This document shows positions 18,389 through 26,742 of a DNA stretch of 64,000 nucleotides, piece by piece. The position numbers were made by a program, and so were the translations under genes. The DNA is from Pseudomonas aegrilactucae (GTDB taxonomy: Bacteria > Pseudomonadota > Gammaproteobacteria > Pseudomonadales > Pseudomonadaceae), in NCBI RefSeq assembly GCF_019168305.1, contig NZ_JAHTBI010000027.1:52424-116423 (forward strand), given 5' to 3'. Each line of letters begins with the position of its first letter. The stretch's first letter is position 1. Under the pieces are notes generated by a model. It had not been told where the DNA came from. It saw nothing but the letters and a program-made list of their open reading frames with translations, and did no database searches.

Positions 18389-19750
18389 ATGCAGCTCAAA
18401 CACAAAATTGTCGCCCTGGGGATCTTGCCACTTGTATTGGCTATTGCCGCTATCTGCGCGCTTGTCATCTCCCTGAACAACCAGCTGGGTGACCAGCAAG
18501 CACAACTGATCGAAGACAGTATTTTGGTCAGTAAGCGTGCAGAGCTGGAGAACTACGTAGCGATGGCAAGGAGCTTGATCGCCCCCCTCTATAACGATGG
18601 CCATGGTGACGAACATGCCAAGCAAAAAGTCCTAGACGAGCTGAGGAAGCTTAGCTTTGGTATAAATGGTTATTTTTTCGTCTACGATCGCCAAGGCCGC
18701 AGCCTGATGCATGCACGGCAGGCAGAGCTTGTCGGCAAAGACCTCATGGATATGAGAGATCCACACGGTCTGCTAGTGATTCAAGCGTTGCTGAAAAGTG
18801 CCAGGTCTGGAGAGGGCTTTCAACGCTATGCGTGGAATAAGCCTTCATCCGGAAGAGTGACCGAAAAGCTAGCGTACGTCGTAATGTTAAAACAATGGGG
18901 GTGGATGATCGGTACGGGCATCTACCTTGAAGACGTTGAGAAAGCCACTCGGCAAGCGCGCGATGAAGTGGCTCATGGCATCCGCAAGACGATGGTTTCA
19001 ATTGCTGTCGTCGCCCTTGTGGCAGTCCTGTTCGTATTTGCAAGCGGGATGACGCTGAACCTGAGTGAGCATCGACTGGCCGACACCAAGCTACAACGCT
19101 TGAACCAGCGAATTGTCAGCCTTCAGGAAGAGGAGCGTTCGCGCGTTTCTCGCGAGCTTCACGATGGCATTAGCCAAGTTCTCGTGTCCATAAAATACAA
19201 ACTTGAGCTAGCAGGCTTTCTGCTCGAAAACGAAGAAAGCCCAGGTGCAGTTATCTTGAAAGAGGCTACCGAGCGACTTGGAGAGGCCATCGGGGAGGTT
19301 CGGAGCATCTCACACGACCTTCGTTCTTCGCTCTTGGACACCCTGGGGCTTCCCGCCGCAATCGGACAATTATCTGATGAGTTCGAGCAGCGCAGTGGAC
19401 TGCGGGTAACGTTCGAAACCAATGAGTTTGAATGCCTGCTGGACGATGGGGTACCCGTCTCGCTTTTTCGAATTGTTCAGGAAGCATTATCTAACATCGA
19501 GCGACACGCTCAAGCTCACCATGTAGCGATTACTTTGTTTGGAACCGAGAAATCTGTTCGCTTAAGAGTCATCGACGATGGAGTTGGCTTTAACGTCGAT
19601 GAAGTTGAGCGTCGCCATGCCGGGATCGGACTAAGAAACATACGCGAACGCGTCGAACACATGGGTGGTCGATTTCATCTGGTATCTTCACCTGGCCGGA
19701 GTGAGGTCGACATTGAGATCCCAATGAGCATCCCTTGTAGAAAAGTTTGA
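18389..19750 (+). CDS. Cache-domain sensor histidine kinase (NarL-type partner)
   Basis: 453 residues. Membrane helix at 7-30, periplasmic single Cache domain about 35-190 (GINGYFFVYDRQG, WGWMIGTGIYLEDV), second helix about 200-222, HisKA_3 box with His258 in SRELHDGISQ, and an HATPase domain with DDGVGFN and GIGLRNIRERV. The start is ATG 18389 with GGAGTAGGA immediately upstream; the longer frame to 18248 lies in the promoter region. Cache domains of this type bind small carboxylates. Divergence from cstA suggests pyruvate or a similar acid as ligand (inference). Confidence 0.88.
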   Translation: MQLKHKIVALGILPLVLAIAAICALVISLNNQLGDQQAQLIEDSILVSKRAELENYVAMARSLIAPLYNDGHGDEHAKQKVLDELRKLSFGINGYFFVYDRQGRSLMHARQAELVGKDLMDMRDPHGLLVIQALLKSARSGEGFQRYAWNKPSSGRVTEKLAYVVMLKQWGWMIGTGIYLEDVEKATRQARDEVAHGIRKTMVSIAVVALVAVLFVFASGMTLNLSEHRLADTKLQRLNQRIVSLQEEERSRVSRELHDGISQVLVSIKYKLELAGFLLENEESPGAVILKEATERLGEAIGEVRSISHDLRSSLLDTLGLPAAIGQLSDEFEQRSGLRVTFETNEFECLLDDGVPVSLFRIVQEALSNIERHAQAHHVAITLFGTEKSVRLRVIDDGVGFNVDEVERRHAGIGLRNIRERVEHMGGRFHLVSSPGRSEVDIEIPMSIPCRKV

Positions 19751-19783
19751 ACCACTTATTTCGATAACAATGGACACCCCCCT

Positions 19784-20425
19784 ATGAGCCTATCAACAAA
19801 AATTCGTTTAGCCTTAGTCGATGACCACTCGCTTGTCCGCGACGGGATCAGGGCATTGCTTTCGGTAGTACCCAATGTGGCTGTTGTTGGTGAGGCCGAA
19901 AACGGCGCACGCGCCATGGAAATGGTTGAACAGTGCAAGCCAGACCTACTTCTAGTAGACATCAATCTACCAGACATAAACGGTCTTGTACTCACACGAA
20001 AAATACGCGAAAAGCATCCTTCATTGCGGGTTCTGGTGCTCAGCATGCACGACAGTAAAGAATACGTCAGCGAATCACTGCGTGCAGGCGCGAGCGGCTA
20101 CGTGTTAAAAAACTCCCCTTCGAGAGAAATAGTTGCGGCGATTGAAGCGATCGCAACTGGAGGTACTTTTTACAGTGCCGAAATAGCACAAAAACTTCTC
20201 CTTGAAGACGGCGAGTCCAGCGAACTAACGCCCAGGGAGAGCCAAGTTCTTTATAAAATGGCTCAAGGACTGAACAACAAAGAAATGGCCCGTGAACTTA
20301 ATATAAGCGTCAGAACAGTAGAGACGCACCGCCTGAGCATTCGACGAAAATTAAAAATCGACAAACCTGCAGCGCTAGTAAAATATGCAATCGATCATGG
20401 AATAATTTCCAGCCAACCACATTGA
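19784..20425 (+). CDS. NarL/FixJ-family response regulator
   Basis: 213 residues. Receiver domain with acidic pair VDDH, phospho-acceptor Asp59 in LLLVDINLPD and Lys in YVLKNS. C-terminal LuxR-type HTH: LTPRESQVLYKMAQGLNNKEMA and SVRTVETHR. It follows the kinase by 33 bp and is its cognate regulator. The probable target is the divergent cstA-ybdD operon. Confidence 0.93.
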   Translation: MSLSTKIRLALVDDHSLVRDGIRALLSVVPNVAVVGEAENGARAMEMVEQCKPDLLLVDINLPDINGLVLTRKIREKHPSLRVLVLSMHDSKEYVSESLRAGASGYVLKNSPSREIVAAIEAIATGGTFYSAEIAQKLLLEDGESSELTPRESQVLYKMAQGLNNKEMARELNISVRTVETHRLSIRRKLKIDKPAALVKYAIDHGIISSQPH

Positions 20426-20658
20426 AAATGTGACGATAACCTAAACAACTATCTGGCTCGCCAAATTGTAATGAAATCGTACCATTTCTCGTGCGTTATT
20501 ATACACCAGCCAGCCAACCAGCCAGCCGCGCACCAGCAGGACTGGCACAGCCACACTCCAGCTCACAAGGATGCAGCAGTGCCCCATTCCGTGTACCTCT
20601 GAATCCAAATTCCTTAGTACTGCCCCGCGACATAAGTGATGTCAGATGGCACCACCCA
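20426..20658. other. intergenic region, no gene seen
   Basis: 233 bp with a short imperfect CCAG-repeat tract around 20506-20545. I see no supported ORF. Confidence 0.4.
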
Positions 20659-20687
20659 TTGCAAGCCTACCTACTGGATGGTATCCT
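20659..20687 (+). promoter_or_regulatory. promoter-operator site 3, before a small CxxC gene
   Basis: TTGCAA (20659-20664) and TATCCT (20682-20687) with a 17 bp spacer carrying CCTACCTACTGGATGGTA. It matches sites 1, 2, 4 and 5 and lies 28 bp upstream of the next start codon. Confidence 0.75.
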
Positions 20688-20714
20688 GCCTTCACAAGTC
20701 GGAGGAATTTACAC

Positions 20715-20918
20715 GTGGACACAAACGATAAACCACCCACCCGAGCTACCTTTCGGTTCGGCATCAATCGATCGTCGGCTAATAAGCGAATGCGTTACAT
20801 TGAAGGAACGCAAATCGATCCAAACGAATGCATTTTTTGCGTGCCCGACCTCAATGATGACGTCGTCGAATTAGGCAAGCGGGTGCCAGACGCAGAATCA
20901 CCCCAGAAAACTCAGTGA
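20715..20918 (+). CDS. 67-residue CxxC protein of unknown function
   Basis: GTG at 20715 follows a strong GGAGG (20701-20705) and the promoter-operator at 20659-20687. The protein is hydrophilic, has no signal peptide or membrane helix, and carries NECIFCVPD with Cys39-x-x-Cys42 after a basic N-terminal half (RFGINRSSANKRMRYIEG). I recognise no family. The CxxC could be redox-active, metal-binding or a stress-sensing pair. It appears to be a single-gene transcription unit of the thiol-stress regulon. The upstream frame to 20646 would cover the promoter and is not credible. Confidence 0.65.
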   Translation: MDTNDKPPTRATFRFGINRSSANKRMRYIEGTQIDPNECIFCVPDLNDDVVELGKRVPDAESPQKTQ

Positions 20919-21311
20919 TCAAGCAAGGCGGCAAACGGCATGCCCCCCGTACTCCCGCTCTTGGTAAGCTTTTTCCCGCCCTGCCCTCCAAAAAATAGAT
21001 AGCCTGGCTGGGAAGCCTCATTGCTCACGTATGGATTTTTATCTGCGCATTCGCAACCAATCCCAACAAAATTCGTTGATCCCGAACCAGTTTGCGTCTT
21101 AGCGTTTCTGGCTCATTTCGAAATGGCCTCAGATCAGCCGCCGCCTGGTGGATCGGTAGTCCTAAGCAGGCTCCTAGGCTCGCCAATCCCGCATGGAGCC
21201 TATTCGAGATGGGCGCTAAGGGTTAGGAAGCCCAGTGCGCGCATGGCGAGCGCTGTCTTATGAGGGGTGACTAATTTATGATGTCTGGATGACAAATTTG
21301 GATGCCGCATC
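20919..21311. other. intergenic region upstream of tetR1, no gene seen
   Basis: About 390 bp. An ORF at 21021-21263 lacks a ribosome binding site and protein-like composition. No copy of the regulon operator was seen here, so tetR1 may not be controlled by that site. Confidence 0.4.
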
Positions 21312-21887
21312 ATGAGTACACGTTCAGACCTTTTGACCAGCGCTGAAATTCTGTTGCGCACGAAGGGCTACGCAGCCTTCAGCTATGCCGACTTGGCAGA
21401 GGAAATTGGCATCAAGAAGGCGAGTATTCATCATCATTTCCCGACCAAGGAAGGCATGGCAATTGCCATCGTCGAAAGCTATCTGTTTCGTTTCAAGAAG
21501 CAGTTGAATGCCATCAATGATGAAAATATTGGCGTTGTTGACCGGTTGAACGCCTTTGCTCTTATGTTCGCGCACAGTAGTGAAAATGGAATGCTTCCAC
21601 TCTGCGGGGCGTTGGCTGCAGAGCTGCTGGCCTTACCTGAAAGCCTCAAGGCGATAACAAAGGATTTTTTCGAAATCCATCTCACTTGGCTTCAAGATAA
21701 CATCAAGCATGGCCAGGTTCTGGGTGAGCTTAAGGCCGACCTAGACGTTACGAAGGTTTCAAGATTTATATTGAATGCCCTGGAGGGTGCCAGCTTTGTG
21801 TCTTGGGCCATGAACGATGATTACCAGAAGTCTTCTGGGTTTGATTTGATTCTGGCTGGGCTTTTGAATTCTGAAACTAAACATTGA
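21312..21887 (+). CDS. TetR-family regulator 1
   Basis: 191 residues. N-terminal HTH (FSYADLAEEIGIKKASIHHHFPTKE) and an all-helical ligand domain with Cys98 in MLPLCGALAAE. It is a clear paralog of TetR 2 (26149-26739), which has the same LPLCGALAAE. NemR-type TetR repressors sense electrophiles and hypochlorite through a Cys, so Cys98 is the candidate sensor (inference). It stands alone, 400 bp after the CxxC gene. It is a candidate repressor of the shared operators. Confidence 0.88.
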   Translation: MSTRSDLLTSAEILLRTKGYAAFSYADLAEEIGIKKASIHHHFPTKEGMAIAIVESYLFRFKKQLNAINDENIGVVDRLNAFALMFAHSSENGMLPLCGALAAELLALPESLKAITKDFFEIHLTWLQDNIKHGQVLGELKADLDVTKVSRFILNALEGASFVSWAMNDDYQKSSGFDLILAGLLNSETKH

Positions 21888-22391
21888 TAGTAACCGTCCG
21901 GCCAACACATCTTCCCGCCCCACCCGCTGCAAGCCATGGTGTCCACCTAATCGAGTGGACACCATCGCCCTCAATACTGGAGTTTTGAAGGTGCGTTCTT
22001 CGACCTCTTACGTGACTCGAACAGGGCCATCTTTCCCTAGCATACGCCTGTATCCGTCCAGCAATTCGCTGAGGGCGTTCGCGACGCCCTCGCCATAGCA
22101 ACCCGAGGCGCGCCCCAGACGTCACTGACGATTATGCTTTCCATTCCACTCGCTCTAACGCTCAAAGACCGAAAAGGCATCGCCAGGGCAATAGGCCATC
22201 AATGCACAGGAACAACTCGAAGCTCAATCTAAAGCAGACGGGGGTTATCCATTGCTGGCCCACAATCAAGAAATCCCGCTACGGTACTCGCCTCAACGGG
22301 CAGCCGGAGCCAAGCTCCACCTCGCAAAAACTACCTCATGGCGGGGTGTCACAGGTAGGAGATGAACCGTCGGGCTCCGCAACAGAAATAG
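21888..22391. other. intergenic region with possible IS debris
   Basis: A motif near 21938-21966 (TGTCCACC...GTGGACACC) is an imperfect palindrome resembling the sequence just upstream of the IS66 tnpA remnant at 23560-23590. It may be a leftover IS66-type end. No intact gene is seen. Confidence 0.35.
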
Positions 22392-22416
22392 AAACGCCCC
22401 GCCTGGGCGGGGCGTG
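22392..22416 (-). terminator. terminator of the 82-residue gene
   Basis: On the minus strand GCCCCGCC-CA-GGCGGGGC is followed by GTTTCTATTTC, 17 bp after the stop at 22433. Confidence 0.8.
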
Positions 22417-22432
22417 GTTACCAGCACCGAAC

Positions 22433-22681
22433 TCAGCGCTCTTTGTTCGCCTGCGAAAGCACGGAGCCTGCCAGGCTCAACACCGTCTGGCTGTGGCCCA
22501 ACTCACCCAGAATTTTGCTGGCTAGCTCCTCCATCCGAGCACTGGTTTGCTTGGTAGATGAGGCCTGAGAAAGCGCCGAGCCAGCTAGCTCCTTGGCCAA
22601 AGCGGAGGATTTAGAGTCAAGCAGTACAGCCGAGGCCAGGCTGGCGATCGAACTGCTGGTTTGTTTCGCATTAAAGCTCAT
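22433..22681 (-). CDS. small Ala/Ser-rich conserved hypothetical protein
   Basis: 82 residues, rich in Ala, Ser and Leu, with two related repeats LAGSALSQAS (about 33-42) and LAGSVLSQAN (about 70-79). Similar Ser/Ala-rich proteins of this size occur in many pseudomonads to my knowledge; function unknown. The start ATG 22681 has AAGG upstream and a good terminator follows, so it is a complete transcription unit. Confidence 0.7.
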   Translation of the reverse strand: MSFNAKQTSSSIASLASAVLLDSKSSALAKELAGSALSQASSTKQTSARMEELASKILGELGHSQTVLSLAGSVLSQANKER

Positions 22682-23219
22682 AGTCTTACCTTTTGATCAG
22701 AGATTAAGTGCCCCGACCGAGCGCTAGCGCATCGAACCACGCGTCACCTTTCATTTGACGCGGCAGTGCGCAATTCGATGTAATGCGTTCACTCAAGTCA
22801 GGTTGTCCAACCGTATGGCTTTGAGAGCGAGTGGATCACGGAACGTTTGGCGACCTAACGTGACCGCTCGCTGAACTCGCCCCCCGTCTAGGGACACGGC
22901 ACTGCAAACACCATATCTAGGGTGTCTTTGTCGCAGCAACCACAAGATGAGCGATTTCCGCTTAGTTATCAAGCGTTGAAGACACATATGCCCTGTGGAT
23001 AATGTGTGCATATCCTGTTGGGCGTACAGCCCAAGCTGCATACCGCTTGGCTTGCAGCGCGCCCCAAAAATTTCGAACTTTTTTTTGACGCTGGCCATTA
23101 CGTGATTCGTCGTGAGGATCTGAAGCGCTCACGCATGCTGAATTGGCCTGCACCTGGTGGCGGAGACGCTCGGGAGATAGGGCGAAAATGATGCAGGCCA
23201 GCCTCGTCCCGCTTGGCCT
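22682..23219. other. intergenic region, no gene seen; one DnaA-box match
   Basis: About 540 bp without a supported ORF. TGTGGATAA at about 22994-23002 is a perfect match to the DnaA box, but it stands alone and has no replication gene nearby. Confidence 0.35.
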
Positions 23220-23537
23220 TCAAGCTAAGGCTGCGCAGGCGGCGGCACTGTCGACGGGCCAACTCATTTTGATGAGCGTGCGCGGATATTGGATTTCAAG
23301 GCAAATGTAGGCGGGTTGGCCTTGTGATCTGGTCGGGAGCATCTGGGTATGCAGAGGGATGAACGCTGGCTGCAACGCGGTGGATTTCTGCGTGTGCAGG
23401 CGTATCCATTTATGCACGAGGTTGGCGTTGAGGCTGGGGCCCAATCCGATGTTGGCGATGGAGGCGCCGGGCTCTGAACACTCTTGAATGACCTGGGCTT
23501 TGAAGGATTTGCTGTAGGTACGGCGCTGAAGGCGCAT
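23220..23537 (-). mobile_element. IS66-family accessory protein TnpA, remnant
   Basis: From ATG 23537 the frame reads MRLQRRTYSKSFKAQVIQEC, then PGASIANIGLG, NLVHKWIR, FIPL and IKMSWP, the full layout of IS66 TnpA (HTH N-terminus, beta-rich C-terminus). The end is altered and no TnpB or TnpC follows. It is a decayed copy. It is the second trace of IS66 in the window besides the one in the SIR2 gene. Confidence 0.8.
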
Positions 23538-23887
23538 GAAGAGTCCGCCTGATGGGTCAGAAATGGCGTCCACTTAAATTAGGTGGATACCATGGCCTCC
23601 GGCGTTTGCATCGGGAAGGTGTGTTCGCCGGCCCCTTACCATTAATTAGGCGTTTTGGGGCTCAGAAAAGCTTGTTCTTCATGCGCTGATTATTGAGAAA
23701 CCAGGGCAACGCCCTGGTTACATTCTTCACGGACGCACGTCCCCCAACTAATGCAGGCGCACCAGCCACAGATTTGAGAGCGCAAACAACTTGATCAGTC
23801 TCGCCGTGCTCTGCAAACACGCCACAAGCGTTTCCTGGCTGAGATGAAACAGGTCGTGCCGTGGCATGCACTGGTTGCATTGCGAAC
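23538..23887. other. intergenic region between IS remnants
   Basis: About 350 bp. It carries the IS66-type upstream sequence (GTCCACTTAAATTAGGTGGA, 23562-23587) and no supported gene. The minus-strand frame at 23662-24162 is a shadow over the IS5 remnant. Confidence 0.4.
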
Positions 23888-24240
23888 CGCTTAATCCAAA
23901 AGCTGACAGCGGTAGGAAGCCCTATCCACTGGAAACCATGCTGCGCATCCACCTCTGCAATACTGGTCTCACTAGCGATCCAGCCATGGAAGAAGCGCTG
24001 TAAGAGATCACCTCGATGCGCCAGTCTGCACAGCTGACACTCAGCGCCCCGACCCCTGAGGGCACCACGATGGTGAGTTACCGGCATCTGCTGGAAGAGC
24101 ATCTGCTTGCGAGGGGCATTCTGGAGATCATCGACGACTTCTTCTCGACAAAGGCCTCTCATTGCGCAAGTGGTCGATGGTCGATGCCATCATCGCCACC
24201 CTCCCTGTTCGACCAAAAACATGCATGAAAAACGTGCCCC
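23888..24240 (+). mobile_element. IS5-family transposase remnant (N-terminal part)
   Basis: Translated with one in-frame stop, it reads [20 protein letters not shown], then TTMVSYRHLLEEH and ARGILEIIDDF. This is the conserved N-terminal part of IS5-type DDE transposases. The C-terminal catalytic part is missing and stops are present, so it is dead. It marks the left side of block B. Confidence 0.75.
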
Positions 24241-24569
24241 TAAGGTGCATCAGCCGAAGACAACTGCTGCCAGCCTAAAACCCCTCTTGTCTGGTTTATG
24301 TTTTCATTAATTATATTAAAAACAACGTCTTGGAGTATTTCACTCTGAGCCGCTACCACCTCTTCGCAGTGGAGCTCCGCACTGTCCGCTGCCAGTTCTT
24401 AACGGAGCTGGCCTCTTCCCCTCTGTGTAAATCTAAAACCTCCGAGAGCCTGGCATTTCAGTCGCCTAACCTGCTGAAATAGCAGGTATTTCACCAAGCT
24501 TAAGATACGAGCCTCTTCGGATCGAAAGGTCGCCGCATGCGTGCGCACACTTCACGGGAAAAGAATTTC
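24241..24569. other. AT-richer upstream region of osmC copy 2
   Basis: About 330 bp between the IS5 remnant and promoter site 4. No ORF is supported. Confidence 0.4.
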
Positions 24570-24598
24570 TTGCACGCCAACCTACCAGTTGGTAGAGT
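24570..24598 (+). promoter_or_regulatory. promoter-operator site 4, before osmC copy 2
   Basis: TTGCAC (24570-24575) and TAGAGT (24593-24598), 17 bp apart, enclose CTACCAGTTGGTAG, a palindrome of CTACCA and TGGTAG with a 2 bp centre. It lies 55 bp upstream of osmC copy 2. Confidence 0.78.
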
Positions 24599-24652
24599 TG
24601 TTTCTCAGCGAACAACCTACCCCCGTAAATGCGTGCACCGAGGATCTATCAA

Positions 24653-25207
24653 ATGACTACCAATCTGAACGGTATTGACGTAGCTGCCCTGCAACAATTT
24701 GCCCAAGCCGTTGCTGAGGATGCGAGCAAGCGCCACGCCAGTTTCAACGTTAAGACCGCGTGGAAAGGCCAGACCCGCTCTGTAGCCAAAGTCAGCCGTT
24801 ATAGCCTGGCCGGTGAAACCTACTCGCGTGATTTCGAAATCGCCGCCGATGAACCCAATGAACTGCTGGGCGAAAACACTGCGCCTAACCCTCAGGAACT
24901 GCTGATGGCTGCTCTCAACGCCTGCATGTCGGTCGGCTATGCCGCCAATGCCGCGATGATGGGCATCAAGATCCACAGCCTGGAAATTGAGACCGACGGC
25001 ACTCTCGACCTGCGTGGCTTCCTGGGTATCGATGAAAGCGTTAACCCAGGCTACGACGAGGTAAGCGTCGTAATCCGCCTGCACACCGACGCCTCCCGTG
25101 AGCGCGTGGAAGAGCTGCACAAGGTGGTGCTTAAGACTTCGGTCAACTACGCAAACTTCTCTAAAGCCATCCGCATGCTCCCTAAGCTCGAAGTCATCGA
25201 AGGCTAA
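24653..25207 (+). CDS. OsmC-family protein with a single Cys, copy 2
   Basis: 184 residues, collinear with copy 1 (8584-9132) but clearly diverged. Cys91 in ALNACMSVGYA is the only cysteine in the protein; the second Cys of canonical Ohr/OsmC is replaced (KTSVNYAN). The start is ATG 24653 (MTTNLNG) with GAGG about 8 nt upstream, not the ATG at 24629. It leads an osmC-sdr-tetR-frnE-trx cluster. The likely role is peroxidase or thiol adduct reduction with an external reductant. Confidence 0.9.
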   Translation: MTTNLNGIDVAALQQFAQAVAEDASKRHASFNVKTAWKGQTRSVAKVSRYSLAGETYSRDFEIAADEPNELLGENTAPNPQELLMAALNACMSVGYAANAAMMGIKIHSLEIETDGTLDLRGFLGIDESVNPGYDEVSVVIRLHTDASRERVEELHKVVLKTSVNYANFSKAIRMLPKLEVIEG

Positions 25208-25279
25208 CTGTCATGGCCGCAGGTGTGTACGGCACCTGGCGGCCAGCGACCTTTCGGTTATCTGGTACTGGAGTCTGTA

Positions 25280-26053
25280 ATGAACGATTTTTTTAAAGGC
25301 AAAAAACTGTTGGTCGTGGGCGGCACAAGCGGCATGGGCCTGGAAACAGCACGCCTGTTTTTGAAGGCTGGTGGCAGCGTGGTTCTCACCGGCAGTAAAC
25401 AGGATAAAGCCGACGCTGTTCGCGCTGAGCTGAGTTCGTTGGGGAACGTATCGGTGATCGTTGCCAACCTCATGACCGAAGAAGGGATGAATTTCGTACG
25501 CAACGAAATCAATGCCAATCACAGTGACATTGGCTTCATGGTGAACTCCGCAGGCATATTCATTCCGAAGCCTTTCATCGAGCACGATGAGGCTGATTAC
25601 GACATGTATCTGGATTTGAACCGCGCCACGTTCTTTATCACGCAGGCCGTGGTCAAGAATATGCTCGCCGCCAAGCGCGAAGGTTCCATTGTCAACGTCG
25701 GTTCGATTGGCGCCCAAGCTGCACTGGCAGGCTCTCCAGCGACTGCTTATTCGATGGCTAAGGCGGGTCTGCACGCAGTCACCCGAAACCTGGCAATTGA
25801 GCTGGCGCACTCCGGTATCCGAGTTAATGCCGTGTCTCCTGGCATCGTTCACACCTCGATCTATGAAGGTTTCATGGACAAGGACGCGATTCCGGATGCG
25901 ATGAAGTCGCTCAACGATTTCCACCCGCTGGGGCGTGTCGGTGTTCCCGAGGACGTCGCCAACACCATCCTCTTCCTGCTCTCGGATAAAACTTCCTGGG
26001 TGACAGGTGCTATCTGGGACGTTGATGCAGGGGTGATGGCAGTACGGGCCTAA
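25280..26053 (+). CDS. short-chain dehydrogenase/reductase (SDR)
   Basis: 257 residues, classical SDR: GGTSGMG (cofactor), NSAG, a catalytic Ser in GSIGAQ, YSMAK (Tyr/Lys pair) and SPGIVHT. The start is ATG 25280 (MNDFFKGKK) with GGAG 7 nt upstream. An NADPH-dependent carbonyl reductase acting on reactive aldehydes or ketones would fit the cluster; the substrate is unknown. A hairpin at 26076-26098 separates it from tetR2. Confidence 0.9.
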   Translation: MNDFFKGKKLLVVGGTSGMGLETARLFLKAGGSVVLTGSKQDKADAVRAELSSLGNVSVIVANLMTEEGMNFVRNEINANHSDIGFMVNSAGIFIPKPFIEHDEADYDMYLDLNRATFFITQAVVKNMLAAKREGSIVNVGSIGAQAALAGSPATAYSMAKAGLHAVTRNLAIELAHSGIRVNAVSPGIVHTSIYEGFMDKDAIPDAMKSLNDFHPLGRVGVPEDVANTILFLLSDKTSWVTGAIWDVDAGVMAVRA

Positions 26054-26075
26054 TACCGTAGCAAGCGCTGCATAT

Positions 26076-26098
26076 AGCGCCTCTCAGTGAGGCGCTTT
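26076..26098 (+). terminator. terminator or attenuator between sdr and tetR2
   Basis: AGCGCCTC and GAGGCGCT form an 8 bp stem with a 5-base loop, followed by TTTCCC. It may reduce read-through into tetR2. Confidence 0.6.
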
Positions 26099-26148
26099 CC
26101 CAGTGCACTGCCTCCGGTGGAAAAAGGTGCTGGCTGTAGGAGTTCCAA

Positions 26149-26739
26149 ATGCCTATCACGACAAAAGCTGCGCTCATGAGTTACGCGGAAACCCAGATGC
26201 GTTCAAAGGGTTACTCAGCATTCAGTTACGCTGATCTCGCTGCGAAGATCGGTATCAGAAAAGCCAGCATTCACCATCATTTTCCTACGAAGGAGTGCTT
26301 GGGCGCAGAGCTGATCAACGATTACATCTCCCGGTTCAATGAAACGCTGGCCTCAATCGAAGCCATGTATCCCGAGCCACTGCAGCGTCTGCAGGCCTTT
26401 TCTCGACTTTTCGTGATCAGCGCGAATGATGGGCTGCTGCCTTTATGCGGCGCCTTGGCTGCGGAAATGGCTGCGTTGCCGTTGTCGCTCCAAGGGCTCA
26501 CGCGGGACTTCTTCAACTCTCAGCTCGCCTGGCTCCAAAGCACCCTGAATGACGCAGTCCGCCAGCACAACTGGTCGCTGGGAACAACGGCTGAAAACTT
26601 CGCCTTCATGCTGTTGAGTATGTTGGAGGGAGCAAGCCTCATTGATTGGACACTCGGTCGATCAACCGACCCTTTGGCTGGTTTTAACCATTTGCTTGAA
26701 ATGGCGGCAATTCGGTCTTCATTTCTTCGTGCAGGATAG
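26149..26739 (+). CDS. TetR-family regulator 2
   Basis: 196 residues, paralog of TetR 1. The HTH includes FSYADLAAKIGIRKASIHHH. Cys100 in LLPLCGALAAEM is conserved with TetR 1, and Cys50 lies just after the HTH. It is embedded in the block B cluster 4 bp before frnE copy 2. An electrophile- or oxidant-sensing repressor of the CTACCA/TGGTAG operators is the most likely role (inference from context and NemR precedent). Confidence 0.9.
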   Translation: MPITTKAALMSYAETQMRSKGYSAFSYADLAAKIGIRKASIHHHFPTKECLGAELINDYISRFNETLASIEAMYPEPLQRLQAFSRLFVISANDGLLPLCGALAAEMAALPLSLQGLTRDFFNSQLAWLQSTLNDAVRQHNWSLGTTAENFAFMLLSMLEGASLIDWTLGRSTDPLAGFNHLLEMAAIRSSFLRAG

Positions 26740-26742
26740 ATT

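Noticed and set aside
21021..21263. 80-codon ORF upstream of tetR1
   Set aside because: No ribosome binding site and improbable residue composition.
22994..23002. Perfect DnaA box TGTGGATAA suggesting a replication origin
   Set aside because: Single copy, no AT-rich unwinding region or rep/dnaA gene nearby; a 9 bp match is expected by chance.
23662..24162. 166-codon minus-strand ORF
   Set aside because: Antisense to a recognisable IS5-type transposase remnant on the plus strand.
24629..24652. Upstream ATG as start of osmC copy 2
   Set aside because: The internal ATG at 24653 has the proper ribosome binding site and matches the N-terminus of copy 1.
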